The position numbers and the translations under genes are program-made. 64,000 bases of DNA from Nitrososphaeraceae archaeon (GTDB taxonomy: Archaea > Thermoproteota > Nitrososphaeria > Nitrososphaerales > Nitrososphaeraceae). Of the stretch, positions 17,747-27,242 are shown one piece after another; the first letter of the stretch is position 1, and every line of letters starts with the position of its first letter. The notes beneath the pieces are model-generated. The model was not told the origin of the DNA. It did not search any database and worked only from the letters and a program-made list of their open reading frames with translations. The stretch covers positions 124,001-188,000 of the forward strand of contig JALDRC010000003.1 in assembly GCA_031316115.1 (NCBI GenBank). The letters are read 5' to 3'.

Positions 17747-18808
17747 TTGGAAATAAAATCCCATTTAATGGAGTTACCGAGGGAGATTTTAATTGGAGAT
17801 AATGTTATTTCAAACCTAGGGAAATTCGTAAGAAGTATTAATAACGATATTTCCAATGTAGTAATCATTTGTGGGCAGAACGTTAAAAACAGAACTGAAA
17901 CTATTATACACAAAACGCTACACAAAGCAAATCTAAATGATTATTGGTATATAAGAAATGAAGCTTCAATCCGAACAGTAGCTAAGTCAAAGTCTGAAAT
18001 AAAGGAATTAGAACCGCATATTATTTTAGGTGTAGGTGGAGGAAAATCTGTAGATGTAGGAAAAATGATTGCATTTTATTTGAAAAAACCTTTCATAAGT
18101 ATCCCTACTTCTGCATCTCATGATGGTATTGCAAGTCCCTTCGTTTCTTTGAGGGGAACTGATAAACCCCATTCGATCAAAGCGATTACACCTATAGGTG
18201 TACTTGCTGATACAAAATTAATTTCTGAAGCCCCATTACGTTTGTTATCAAGTGGGTGCGGAGATCTCATCGGAAAGTGTACTGCTGTAAAGGATTGGGA
18301 ACTGGCTAGAGACGAAAAAAATGAATACTTCGGAAGTTATTCTGCCAGTTTAGCGCAACTAAGCGCAACCATTATCCTGGACAGATCAACCGATTTATTA
18401 ACAAATACAAAGTTAGGTCTCAGAACGATAATTGAAGCTTTGATCAGTTCAGGAGTAGCTGCTTGCATAGCGGGTAGTAGTAGACCTTGTTCAGGATCTG
18501 AACATCTATTCAGTCATGCTATAGAGTATATTGCAGGCGACTCATGTGGGCTGCACGGTGAGCGGGTAGGTATTGGCACAATATTAATGGCAAAATTGCA
18601 TGGATTAGAATATGAGAAAATAATACAAGCTCTCACGAATTTAGGAGCTCCCACAAAGGCAAGCCAATTGAATATTAGAGAAAGCGATGTTATTAAGGCA
18701 TTATTGATTGCTCAATCACTGAGACCCGAAAGATACACTATACTAAGCAAGACTAAATTAAATAAAACCTCAGCTTATGAATTAGCTAAATCAGCAAGAG
18801 TTATCTAA
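17747..18808 (+). CDS. egsA: sn-glycerol-1-phosphate dehydrogenase
   Basis: A 353-aa enzyme that reduces dihydroxyacetone phosphate to sn-glycerol-1-phosphate, the stereochemical basis of archaeal membrane lipids. The NAD(P)-binding GVGGGKSVDVGK lies at 95-106, the PTSASHDGIASP segment at 120-131, and metal ligands come from Asp in CGDLIGK and histidines in the SEHLFSHAIEY and GLHGERVGIG segments. Length matches the family. TTG at 17747 is the longest start; an ATG at 17768 (MELPREIL) would shorten it by seven residues and is nearly as good. It lies 68 bases after the TRAM gene. Confidence 0.95.
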   Translation: MEIKSHLMELPREILIGDNVISNLGKFVRSINNDISNVVIICGQNVKNRTETIIHKTLHKANLNDYWYIRNEASIRTVAKSKSEIKELEPHIILGVGGGKSVDVGKMIAFYLKKPFISIPTSASHDGIASPFVSLRGTDKPHSIKAITPIGVLADTKLISEAPLRLLSSGCGDLIGKCTAVKDWELARDEKNEYFGSYSASLAQLSATIILDRSTDLLTNTKLGLRTIIEALISSGVAACIAGSSRPCSGSEHLFSHAIEYIAGDSCGLHGERVGIGTILMAKLHGLEYEKIIQALTNLGAPTKASQLNIRESDVIKALLIAQSLRPERYTILSKTKLNKTSAYELAKSARVI

Positions 18809-18839
18809 GTGAGATGGTAAGAAACTAGTTTCTCACAAG

Positions 18840-19610
18840 CTACTTGTTCTTTGTTGAGTCTGAAGTGCTTGTTGAGTCTGAAGTGCTTGTTGAGTCTGAA
18901 GTGCTTGTTGAGTCTGATTTGGAGACACTTTGTGAAAGATATGACTCCTGGAAGATAATTTGTTTTAGAGATTTAATAAATTTAAAAATATCTGTAGAAA
19001 CTGCACGTTTGAGAATTTGCAATCCTTCCAAAAGAAAAAAATCTTCAGGAATATGAATTTCAAGAATTTCTCCGTTGATTTCGAATTTTATTTGCTCTGT
19101 GTTGATAGGAAGACGTCTTTTGATTAAATGAATTATCTTGTCTTCATCTGTATCCAATTTCTTAAGAATATTGATATTATATACTAGATTTCTACTTGCA
19201 AGTCTATGATTATAATCTATTTGAACACGACCTGACCCTATATATCGTACTATTCCTGCCCTTTCATCAATCTCCACAACATCACCAACTTTGATATCGG
19301 AAGCTTTTTCACCTAATTTTCTTTGTGGAATCATTCTAACTTTGCTAGGGTCCCTTTGGCCGAATCCTTTTTCTGGAGGAATTTCTATATCTAGTGTCTC
19401 ACCAACATTCCCTTTTGAAAGGACTTCATCCACCCCTTTAAGAACCCATCCTTCCCCTACCGATACTAGTCGAGGCTCATATTTTTTCACTGGGTCGTAT
19501 AAATTCGAATCTTTTGCATCGTTTTCTCGTGTAGTTTCAAAAATCTCATTATTATCTTTTATTCTAGCAGTATAATCTAATAATATTAAGGATCCTTTTT
19601 CAAAAGGCAT
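18840..19610 (-). CDS. FKBP-type peptidyl-prolyl isomerase with a repetitive Ser/Thr/Asp tail
   Basis: A 256-aa cytosolic isomerase and chaperone of the SlyD-like archaeal FKBP class. The FKBP fold (LILLDYTARIKDN, GWVLKGVDEVL, IPPEKGFGQRD) is interrupted by the chaperone insert (about 85-135, GDVVEID...GSGRVQIDYNH) and followed by a helical/beta C-domain to about residue 230. The last 25 residues are near-perfect repeats of SDSTST, encoded by an 18-bp tandem repeat. No signal peptide is present. The gene converges with the G1P dehydrogenase gene. Confidence 0.9.
   Translation of the reverse strand: MPFEKGSLILLDYTARIKDNNEIFETTRENDAKDSNLYDPVKKYEPRLVSVGEGWVLKGVDEVLSKGNVGETLDIEIPPEKGFGQRDPSKVRMIPQRKLGEKASDIKVGDVVEIDERAGIVRYIGSGRVQIDYNHRLASRNLVYNINILKKLDTDEDKIIHLIKRRLPINTEQIKFEINGEILEIHIPEDFFLLEGLQILKRAVSTDIFKFIKSLKQIIFQESYLSQSVSKSDSTSTSDSTSTSDSTSTSDSTKNK
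18852..18918 (-). repeat. 18-bp tandem repeat encoding the FKBP tail
   Basis: The unit gttgagtctgaagtgctt occurs three times perfectly plus a partial fourth copy. Read on the minus strand it encodes SDSTST repeats at the C-terminus of the FKBP protein. The multiple of three keeps frame whatever the copy number. Confidence 0.9.
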
Positions 19611-19662
19611 AAAAATCGCTATTAATTTACCTTATATTAAGCTTGACAAAAGGATAATAGAA

Positions 19663-20805
19663 TTATATGTTCTGAATTTTGTCTTCTGCTACATATAATG
19701 CTTCTTTATTTACCTGCATTCCAAGCATAGACATAGCAGAATATATGGATGACATAGTCCTCATTACGTGATATTTGTTAACTTCTCCCATGCTTCCAAT
19801 TCTGAATACCTTTCCTTTTAGACTTCCAAATCCTCCTGCGATCAAGACTTTGAACTTTTCAGATAATAAAGTTCTAAATTTTTTATCATCCATTCCGCTT
19901 AGATAGTTTAGAGCTATTACTACATTGCTTCTTGCATTTTCATCAGCAAAAGGAGTTAATCCTAATGTACTGAGACCAGAATAAAAGGCATCTGCACATT
20001 TCCTATGTCTTTCTATACGCTTATTCATTCCTTCTTCCAAAATAATATTTAACGCTTCATCGAATGCATAGTAGAGAGGTAATGCTGGTGTAAATGGTGT
20101 TTCTTTGTGTTCATTATAATATCTAAAATACCTATTAATATTTAGATATAGTATAGGTGATGGATTAGATTGCATGTATTTCTTGGTACGTTCATTTATA
20201 GATATAGGAGAGACACCTGGAGGTGCAGCTAATCCCTTTTGCGAGGCAGTAATGCATATATCTATATTCCATTTATCTACAGGGAGTTCATCTCCCCCAA
20301 GTACTGAGACTGCGTCAGCAATAAAAAACGAACCATATTTTCCACAAAGATCTCCAAGTTTGTCCATATACCTTAATGTAGTACCAGTGGATGTTTCATT
20401 GTACACGGCATAAACTGCTTTGGTATCTTTATTTTCTTCCATAGCCGTTTCTATTTCTTCTATTGGAGGATTCTTACCAAACGGTGCATTAATCCTTATA
20501 GCATTTCCTCCCCAACTGTCTATTAAATCCGCAAGACGGGTACTGAATTCTCCGTTAACAGGAATTATGGCCTTATCACCTTTTTTAATCAAATTCACTA
20601 CAGAAGATTCTACGGCACCAGTACCAGATGTAGTAAAAAGAATAATATCACTTGTGGTATCAAAAACCTGTTGTGTCTTTTCAATAATTCCTTTATATAA
20701 GACACGAAAATCATCGCTTCTATGATTTATAATCGGAGCTAGCATCGCATTCATTACACGATTTGGAACGTTAGTTGGACCAGGAAGCATTACTAAATAT
20801 TCCAT
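19663..20805 (-). CDS. Class V aminotransferase (alanine-glyoxylate / serine-pyruvate type)
   Basis: A 380-aa PLP enzyme of fold type I. It starts with the family opening LVMLPGPTNVP, has the cofactor phosphate segment TTSGTGAVES at 58-67, ADAVSVLG near 163-170 with the cofactor-nitrogen Asp, and the Schiff-base lysine K190 in ASQKGLAAPPG. The RIGSMG motif near the C-terminus supplies the substrate-carboxylate Arg. Family members exchange alanine or serine with glyoxylate or pyruvate; the actual pair in this organism is not decided by sequence. It stands alone with about 330 bases upstream. Confidence 0.9.
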   Translation of the reverse strand: MEYLVMLPGPTNVPNRVMNAMLAPIINHRSDDFRVLYKGIIEKTQQVFDTTSDIILFTTSGTGAVESSVVNLIKKGDKAIIPVNGEFSTRLADLIDSWGGNAIRINAPFGKNPPIEEIETAMEENKDTKAVYAVYNETSTGTTLRYMDKLGDLCGKYGSFFIADAVSVLGGDELPVDKWNIDICITASQKGLAAPPGVSPISINERTKKYMQSNPSPILYLNINRYFRYYNEHKETPFTPALPLYYAFDEALNIILEEGMNKRIERHRKCADAFYSGLSTLGLTPFADENARSNVVIALNYLSGMDDKKFRTLLSEKFKVLIAGGFGSLKGKVFRIGSMGEVNKYHVMRTMSSIYSAMSMLGMQVNKEALYVAEDKIQNI

Positions 20806-21134
20806 AATTTTTCAATTACTGTCTGTTTAACCTATATTTTAATATATATTTGATTATAGAATAAAAAATTGAATATTTGAATCCTTTAATTTTGTATCAT
20901 CGAAAGTGATCTAGAATTGTAAAAGGTAAACAAGTATTATACCTTGGATAGATTCCAGAAATGATGATATCTTAGAATTATTATAACTAGTAATCATATA
21001 TTTTAATTCCTTAAAAGGTATTTGTAACTATATATCAAAGTATTTTGAATAATTCCAAGAATTAAGAATAATGGTTCTGATTTTTTATATCAGATATCTA
21101 AATATGATATAAGAATTTACTGTTATCTATTGTT
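20806..21134. other. Intergenic region between divergent genes
   Basis: About 330 bases, strongly AT-rich, between the aminotransferase and M24 peptidase genes. All frames are closed. It should contain two divergent promoters. A sequence near 20959 resembles a C box (atgatga) of a C/D RNA but no well-spaced D box follows. Confidence 0.4.
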
Positions 21135-22226
21135 ATGTTCATAAATCGCAAAAAAAAATTATTGGAAAGAATATCAAAGTTTCGGTGTAACTCATTACTT
21201 GTTTTTCAACCAGAAAATATGTATTATCTTACTGGGTTTTGGGGCGAAGGAGCAGTAGTAATAGATGAAAATAATACAAAGCTATTGTCACCCAAACTAG
21301 AATATGCTAGAGCAATACGAGACTCAAAAAATTGCGAGGTAATTCAAACTGAAAGAGGCAAAGACATTTTGACTAGAATTAGCTCAAACTTAAAAGAGAA
21401 TTTGTCGTTAACAGATTGTGAGGATAACAATACCTTAGAATATCTCGGCGATAAAGTAGGAAAAGATAAACTCATAGTTAATAATGACGTATTTTTTAAA
21501 AGTAGAGCAATTAAAGACAAAACTGAAATACAGAATATATGCAACGCTGCTAAAATAATAGATTTCTTATTTAATGTGTGTTTGGACGAAATAAAGATAG
21601 GGCTTTCTGAGAGAGAATTACATTCAAGATTAGTGTATGAAGCACTTAGAAAAAAGGCAATGTTACCTTTTTACAAATCTACATTATTCCCCTTTATCAT
21701 AGCAGGTGGAAGAAACGGTGCATTGCCACATTCGGATATTACTGATAGAAGATTTAAAAATGGTGATTTTATAGTAGTAGATATCACTTTAAGATATAAA
21801 GGATATGTTGCAGATGCGACTCGGACGTTTGGATTAGGTAATATCAACAAGGAAATGAGAAAAGTGTATGATATTGTAAGAAACTCACAGGATTTAGGAA
21901 TTAAAAAAGCTGGTACCAAACCCTTGGCAGGAGAAATAGATAAGATCTGTAGAGATTTTATTTCAAATTCAGGTTATTCTGAACAGTTTAATCATTCCAC
22001 GGGACATGGGATTGGTTTGGCAGTTCATGAACCACCATGGATACGCCAAAATAATAATGATAAAATAGAGAATCAAATGAGTATAACTATCGAACCTGGG
22101 GTTTATTTTGAATCTAAATTTGGTGTGAGAATAGAAGACACTATTGTCATCGATGAAAATTCAAGGAAAGGTATAAAAATAGCAACAAAATTTTCAAAAG
22201 ATCTGATAATGTTAGGAAAAAATTAA
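21135..22226 (+). CDS. M24-family Xaa-Pro peptidase
   Basis: A 363-aa metallopeptidase with a creatinase-type N-domain (1-130) and a pita-bread catalytic domain. All five dinuclear-metal ligands are visible: D216 (VVDITLR), D227 (VADATRTF), H291 (STGHGIGL), E320 (TIEPGVYF) and E334 (VRIEDT). The catalytic histidine is probably H199 in ALPHSD. Such enzymes release N-terminal residues before proline or split X-Pro dipeptides in the cytosol. The stop lies about 38 bases from the convergent CoaBC stop. Confidence 0.92.
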   Translation: MFINRKKKLLERISKFRCNSLLVFQPENMYYLTGFWGEGAVVIDENNTKLLSPKLEYARAIRDSKNCEVIQTERGKDILTRISSNLKENLSLTDCEDNNTLEYLGDKVGKDKLIVNNDVFFKSRAIKDKTEIQNICNAAKIIDFLFNVCLDEIKIGLSERELHSRLVYEALRKKAMLPFYKSTLFPFIIAGGRNGALPHSDITDRRFKNGDFIVVDITLRYKGYVADATRTFGLGNINKEMRKVYDIVRNSQDLGIKKAGTKPLAGEIDKICRDFISNSGYSEQFNHSTGHGIGLAVHEPPWIRQNNNDKIENQMSITIEPGVYFESKFGVRIEDTIVIDENSRKGIKIATKFSKDLIMLGKN

Positions 22227-22264
22227 TTCTTCAAACCAAGATTATTTGAGAAGTTACTTTTCCA

Positions 22265-23533
22265 TCAGTTGTTTACGTAAGAAGATATTAGCTTTAACAG
22301 TTGTTTTGCTATTATTTCCTTACGACTGAGTTCCAAGTGAATAACTGGTTTATTTGAAGAAATTATGAATACTTCGTTGAAATCCGAACCAATTTTACTA
22401 TTTTTTCGTCCAATATCATTTGCAACTATTATATCGCTATTAGATTCTTTTAATTTTTCATTTGCTTTGGAAATGAGAAACGAATCAGAAACATCATGAT
22501 AGGCCGTAAACCCAACCAAAAAAATATTCTTATCTATTATTTTGATATCATTTATAATTTTTTTTGTGGGGATCAAATCTAACCTTAAACTCTGAACATT
22601 CCTACTATTCATCTTCTTTTTTTTGACTTTATTCAGTTTAAAGTCTGTAACTGCTGCAGCCATTATAGCAATATCGTATTGACCTGAAGATAGTTCTGAA
22701 ACAACCATGTTATACATTTCATCTGATGTAGATACTTGAATAAATCTGAAATTGTTGCTGTGTATTTGTTTGGAAATAGAATTTCCACATATCTGTACTA
22801 CTTGTGCTCCTAGTTCCAAAGCCTCGTTAACAATTGCTTGTCCCATTTTCCCAGAACTCAAGTTAGAAATTACCCTAACTGGATCAATGTATTCCATCGT
22901 ACTTCCTGAGGTGATGAGAATTTTCTTATTCAATAAAATTTTCTTTGAGGTATTTGAAAAAAACCCTAAAATATCAGACAAAGCTTTTTCAGGGGTAGCA
23001 ATTTTGGCTTTTCCCTCAATTATCGAAGGTTCTATTATAGATATTCCTATTTTTTTTAGTTTATCCAAATTCGATAAAACAAATTCATTCTGATAAATTG
23101 ATTCATGCATGGCTGGAGCTATGAAAATTGGTATCTTGGAACCAAGAGACACAGTGAGAATAGATGTAATAGGAGTATCATCTATCCCACAAGCGAATTT
23201 ACTCAAAGTATTGGCAGTACATGGATAGACCACTATTAAATCCGACATGTTAAAATCTCCTAAAGCAATATGTTCCATATTAGCCGTTAACTTATCAATC
23301 ACGGTATTGCCAGTTGCCCATTTTAAAAAATTAGGATTAATTAGTAAAGTTGCGGATTCAGAAATTACTGGGATTACGTTTGCCCCATGTCGCATCAGAA
23401 GTCTGGCAAAGTCTATTGATTTATAAGCTGCAACACTGCCAGTCACGCATAGTATTATCTGCTTACCTTCTAATTCATTACCTAATGAACCAATTATATC
23501 TTTAGATGGGTGTAGGCCTCTTATTCTTTTCAA
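22265..23533 (-). CDS. coaBC: CoaBC: phosphopantothenoylcysteine decarboxylase / phosphopantothenate-cysteine ligase
   Basis: A 422-aa fused enzyme that joins 4'-phosphopantothenate to cysteine and decarboxylates the product to 4'-phosphopantetheine. The N-terminal CoaC flavoprotein half (about 25-200) shows LCVTGSVAAYKS, ISESATLLI, YPCTANTLSKFACGIDDTP and APAMHESI, with the catalytic His in MHESI. The CoaB half begins about 205 with ILITSGSTMEYIDPVRVISNLSSGKMG and contains AAAVTDFK and GFTAYHD. The stop of panB is one base from its start codon, so it is the last gene of the CoA operon. Confidence 0.96.
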   Translation of the reverse strand: MKRIRGLHPSKDIIGSLGNELEGKQIILCVTGSVAAYKSIDFARLLMRHGANVIPVISESATLLINPNFLKWATGNTVIDKLTANMEHIALGDFNMSDLIVVYPCTANTLSKFACGIDDTPITSILTVSLGSKIPIFIAPAMHESIYQNEFVLSNLDKLKKIGISIIEPSIIEGKAKIATPEKALSDILGFFSNTSKKILLNKKILITSGSTMEYIDPVRVISNLSSGKMGQAIVNEALELGAQVVQICGNSISKQIHSNNFRFIQVSTSDEMYNMVVSELSSGQYDIAIMAAAVTDFKLNKVKKKKMNSRNVQSLRLDLIPTKKIINDIKIIDKNIFLVGFTAYHDVSDSFLISKANEKLKESNSDIIVANDIGRKNSKIGSDFNEVFIISSNKPVIHLELSRKEIIAKQLLKLISSYVNN

Positions 23534-23534
23534 A

Positions 23535-24413
23535 TTATGATAATTGCTCTTTTAATTTATTATATTCATTTTTATCCATGTAAAATGTGTGTTTCTCTGC
23601 TGGAAAACTTTCTGTTTTGACATCCTTGATGTAGTTCTGGGTTGCGTTAAGGATATTGGTATGAATATCAGCATAATTCTGGACAAATCTGGGTTTAATA
23701 TTATCGTATAAATTCAGGATGTCATGAAGAACAAGCACCTGACCATCACAAAATGGGCCTGAACCAATACCTATTGTTGGAATTTCTATAGTTTCTGAAA
23801 TTATTTTAGAGACTTCTGCAGTAACCATTTCAAGAACGATGCCAAAGACTCCAGCTTTTTCTAATTCTTTTGCATCAGTAATGAGATCTAATGCAGATCT
23901 TGATGTATTACCTTGAATTTTATAGCCGGTCCAAAATTTGGCAGTTTGAGGTTTCAATCCTATATGTCCTAATACAGGAATTCCGCTATCAACAATGCTT
24001 TTTATTGTACTAGCCATTTTGATACCACCTTCCAGTTTAACTGCGTCACATCCTGCCTTGATAAACTTTATGGCATTTTTTATTGCTCTTTTAGAATCTG
24101 TTTGATAGGACCCGAGCGGCATATCGGAAACAATCAAACCTCTTTTTGTACCCCGTGCTACTGCTTTGGTAAATAATAACATTTCTTTCATGCCTACAGG
24201 TATAGTAGATTCATACCCTAGCATAATCATCCCGCCACTATCTCCTACTAATATCAAATCGATCCCTGCTATATCACAAATCTTTGAACTCCAATAATCA
24301 TAAGATGTAATTGCAGAAATTTTATTCCTTTTTTTCATTAATTTAATATCTCTAATGGTTAATTTTTTTTGAATATTTTCAATATCTTTATTTTTCATAT
24401 TGTGTATTAGCAT
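23535..24413 (-). CDS. panB: 3-methyl-2-oxobutanoate hydroxymethyltransferase (ketopantoate synthase)
   Basis: A 292-aa TIM-barrel enzyme that adds a hydroxymethyl group from methylene-tetrahydropterin to ketoisovalerate. Hallmarks are TSYDYWSSKICDIAGID, VGDSGGMIMLGYEST, DMPLGSYQ, KLEGG, GHIGLKPQT and IGIGSGPFCDGQVLV, which include the metal-binding Asp and Glu residues. The start at 24413 overlaps the end of the upstream synthetase gene by 26 bases; the ATG at 24398 is an alternative. Overlaps on both sides point to translational coupling in the CoA operon. Confidence 0.96.
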   Translation of the reverse strand: MLIHNMKNKDIENIQKKLTIRDIKLMKKRNKISAITSYDYWSSKICDIAGIDLILVGDSGGMIMLGYESTIPVGMKEMLLFTKAVARGTKRGLIVSDMPLGSYQTDSKRAIKNAIKFIKAGCDAVKLEGGIKMASTIKSIVDSGIPVLGHIGLKPQTAKFWTGYKIQGNTSRSALDLITDAKELEKAGVFGIVLEMVTAEVSKIISETIEIPTIGIGSGPFCDGQVLVLHDILNLYDNIKPRFVQNYADIHTNILNATQNYIKDVKTESFPAEKHTFYMDKNEYNKLKEQLS

Positions 24414-25152
24414 TTCCGCGTATTATTTTTAAGGACTCGTCTAGATTATATTGATTATCATATTTTTCCAGAATTTGTTCAAGTGAACCCCTCCCTTGAT
24501 TTTTCAAATCTTTGGTAACTTTGATTAATTGTGGTATAGCCCTGACAATATTATCAATAATACTTATTGTACTTGATTGTGAGGTTCTTGAGAGTGGATT
24601 TAAATCAATTGTAATTACTTTTTTTCTCATCTTCGTTAGAGCATCTGTTCTATCTCCATCTTCTAAAGGTACCAAGACTACATCAGCTTTAAAGATTCCA
24701 TTTTGATCAACATGTCGTCTAGAACTAGTTAATTCGGGAATATCGATCCTTTTGTTGTTTGTACCTAGTACAATTTTAGCTCCACATTTTTTTAATTTTT
24801 GTGATATAAGCTGTTCCCTTTTTTTACTTGTATAAAATAAATTTACTTCCAAATTAGAATTAGTCAATTTAGATAATTCTACTAGTTGTCCAGCACATAA
24901 TGCCGCTGAATTCCCGTTAACAGAAACAACTGGGTTATTAGCCAACAAAATTAAAGCTGATGCAGCCTTAATTGCATTTATAGCATGAATCGATGTGCAT
25001 TCTCCTAAGAGATAATCGAAGGCTTCTCCTCTCCCATGAGCGAGTAATCCTTCTGGAACTACTAACCCTGATCGAAATCCTTGTACAAGTAAATCTCTGA
25101 TCAAGAGCGATTGTGCTCTGGGATGATTGGATGGAATATGACTATTTATCAT
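24388..25152 (-). CDS. 4-phosphopantoate-beta-alanine ligase (archaeal phosphopantothenate synthetase)
   Basis: A 254-aa enzyme of the archaeal PPS family, which condenses 4-phosphopantoate with beta-alanine using ATP and replaces bacterial pantothenate synthetase. Family features are HIPSNHPRAQSLLIRDLLVQGF at the N-terminus, GLLAHGRGEAFDYLLGE, ANNPVVSVNGNSAALCA and ADVVLVPLEDGDRT. It overlaps the pantoate kinase gene by 11 bases and panB by 26, so the order follows the pathway: kinase, synthetase, with PanB and CoaBC downstream. Confidence 0.94.
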   Translation of the reverse strand: MINSHIPSNHPRAQSLLIRDLLVQGFRSGLVVPEGLLAHGRGEAFDYLLGECTSIHAINAIKAASALILLANNPVVSVNGNSAALCAGQLVELSKLTNSNLEVNLFYTSKKREQLISQKLKKCGAKIVLGTNNKRIDIPELTSSRRHVDQNGIFKADVVLVPLEDGDRTDALTKMRKKVITIDLNPLSRTSQSSTISIIDNIVRAIPQLIKVTKDLKNQGRGSLEQILEKYDNQYNLDESLKIIRGNANTQYEK

Positions 25153-26074
25153 GAGATTTCAATATCGCTCCCCGATTATCTATATCACATATGAACAGAG
25201 CTCCCGGAAATTCTTGGAGAATTGGAGGAATCTTCCTTACATCATATTTAGGAATCAAAGTAAATATTGTTTCCCCAAAGAGCGCTACACTCGACAAAAT
25301 TCCAATATTCTCTAGCTTCTTAATTGGTTTTGCACAAACTCCTTTTGTGAGTCCCAGAATGTCTGCAAATTTTTTTGACAATCGTAAAAAATCGCCAATA
25401 TCTCTTGAAAGAAGCAATTGTTCTGTCATTTGGTTACCTAAAATGTTAGATCGATCAAAATGCTTTGAAAGAATCTCTTTTGTCATAATTGGGTTAATAC
25501 AAAATACAACAGCTGCATGGTCTTTTACTCTAATTTTTTCAAGTTGTCCAATTCCTGGTGCACCAAAGCCAGTTCTAATTTCTAGGCCACCATAAAATTC
25601 AGAAATCACCGTACCAAGGCCGGTTTTACAGCTGATCTCTGCGACATGAGCAATCTGTGCAGCTCGTTTTAAACTGAGATTTCTTTTAAGAACATGATTA
25701 AGTGCATAGGAAAGACTCAAGGCAGCTGCTCCACTAGTACCTAATCCAAAACCTATAGGAACATCGATAGTATGTTTTATCTTAATCAAATACTTAGAAT
25801 CAACCTGTGAAAGATAATTTTGGATTACCCAGTCTGACACTATAGCATCGTTAACCAACAATCCGTTGATGTATATTTGATAGGAAGGAGCATTTGATTC
25901 ATATAGTTCTACAGAAGTAGTAACACCCTTGTTTATCGAAAATCCTGCGCCTCTAGAACCATGAAAAAGATAATCAGTGTTATTGGAATCTATAGATTTT
26001 TGAAAAAAACCAGTAATATGGCATGGACTAAAAGCTGTAGAAACAGATAGAGGAACAGCAACAGAACAAGTCAT
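25142..26074 (-). CDS. Pantoate kinase (GHMP superfamily)
   Basis: A 310-aa GHMP kinase of the archaeal pantoate kinase family, which phosphorylates pantoate before beta-alanine is added. The ATP loop is GFGLGTSGAAALSLSYAL (about residues 105-122). The beginning (AVPLSVSTAFSPCHITGFF) matches the family opening, with substrate contacts there. It is the first gene of the operon PoK-PPS-PanB-CoaBC; the roughly 500 bases upstream hold its promoter. Confidence 0.94.
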   Translation of the reverse strand: MTCSVAVPLSVSTAFSPCHITGFFQKSIDSNNTDYLFHGSRGAGFSINKGVTTSVELYESNAPSYQIYINGLLVNDAIVSDWVIQNYLSQVDSKYLIKIKHTIDVPIGFGLGTSGAAALSLSYALNHVLKRNLSLKRAAQIAHVAEISCKTGLGTVISEFYGGLEIRTGFGAPGIGQLEKIRVKDHAAVVFCINPIMTKEILSKHFDRSNILGNQMTEQLLLSRDIGDFLRLSKKFADILGLTKGVCAKPIKKLENIGILSSVALFGETIFTLIPKYDVRKIPPILQEFPGALFICDIDNRGAILKSHDK

Positions 26075-26559
26075 AGAACATATTTAATAAAAAAAATAGA
26101 AAATATAAAAATATCTGTTAATTACCTAGTATTATAATTTATCGTTGATTACAGTAGAGTAAGGGAAGTCAAGCTTTGATACTGCCAATATATCAAAATC
26201 ATTTATTAAAACCTAAAAAGTTTAAAACGTGATGATAGTCTTAATTAATGTAGTCCATTAAGAAAAGATGGTAAAAGAATTATTATTCTTTCTTTTGATA
26301 ATATATTAAGAGCGAAAATTCTCATATAAAAATAGTTTTTATCATTTTTTATATTGCATTAGGATTTAAAGAGAAAATTTCATAAACAATTAAGTATTTT
26401 TTACTTTTATAAAATAATATTATACTTATCTTGAGAAATCTTCATAGAAATAACATTCTAACAAACAAAGATATATCTGCCCTGTTCACTTAACATAATC
26501 TTAAGTCACCTCTAATTTGGAATAGTATCATGTTACGAATTCTTCTATTATATAAATAA
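26075..26559. other. Intergenic region upstream of the CoA operon
   Basis: About 485 bases with no open frame of note. It includes the CoA operon promoter near 26080-26130 and then very AT-rich sequence leading into transposase remnants. Confidence 0.4.
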
Positions 26560-27070
26560 ACGAATAGTTTGATCCAATTGTATACATGTTATAGATCACA
26601 ATTATTATTACTATTCTTCTTGGTCCAAGGATAGTAATCATCAAAACATTCTGTTATGTCCTTAAAATACTGCATTCCTCTTTCAATCCTACTTTATTCA
26701 AAAGTTAAATGCAATCTATGTTTCAAATTCAGAAAATTGCAGGTTAAATGTTACCAAGTATATCCATCGGTGTAAACTATCTATTAGGCATATTTGGATA
26801 TAAGAGATCATATAAAATTCGCTGTTATGAACATGTTTCTTTATTTGGATATATGCATTCCAAGAACAGAACTCAACTGGTTCAATACAGATCCATAAAC
26901 AGAATTCTTGTTACCAATCTGAATAGTGTTTTCATCCATTATAAATTCAGATACTCTTTATCTTTGTTAAATTTGACACGATCCAAACCTTTTGCCTCCA
27001 TTTCTAAATTGCTACTTGAATCCTATTTCGATCCTTTAACAATTCCAAGAATTAATGTATTCCTTAAAAT
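26560..27070 (-). pseudogene. Decayed DDE transposase remnant (IS6/IS240-like)
   Basis: On the minus strand the reading shows a DDE-type transposase broken by many stops and frameshifts. From 26939 leftward one reads MDENTIQIGNKN, then SVLGMHISK, RNMFITANFI, SLISKYA, VYTDGYTW, CNFLNLKHRLHL and RGMQYFKDITECFDDYYPW. The DE-x-(T)-I-x-I-G opening and the YTDG-x-W segment fit the first and second catalytic Asp regions of IS6/IS240-type DDE enzymes. It is clearly nonfunctional. The opposite-strand open frame here is only its shadow. No terminal repeats were identified. Confidence 0.55.
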
Positions 27071-27242
27071 CAAACCAAGAAAATACAGATAGAGAGAATG
27101 AATACATTTTAATGATAGTGGATGTTTTATTTCCTACAAATTTCAACAACATATATTGTTAGAATAGAACATTAACAGCTAAAGCTCTTTGGTCAAGTTA
27201 ATACTGTCGATATATCAAATAGTTCATAGAAAGAACGGAAGT

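Noticed and set aside
20955-21080. C/D box guide RNA
   Set aside because: A C-box-like atgatga is present but the first CTGA is more than 100 bases away, too far for an archaeal C/D RNA.
26748-27092. A 114-codon plus-strand frame before the IS3 element
   Set aside because: The minus strand carries recognisable transposase fragments over the same bases, so the plus frame is a chance opening. Its composition is hydrophobic and repetitive.
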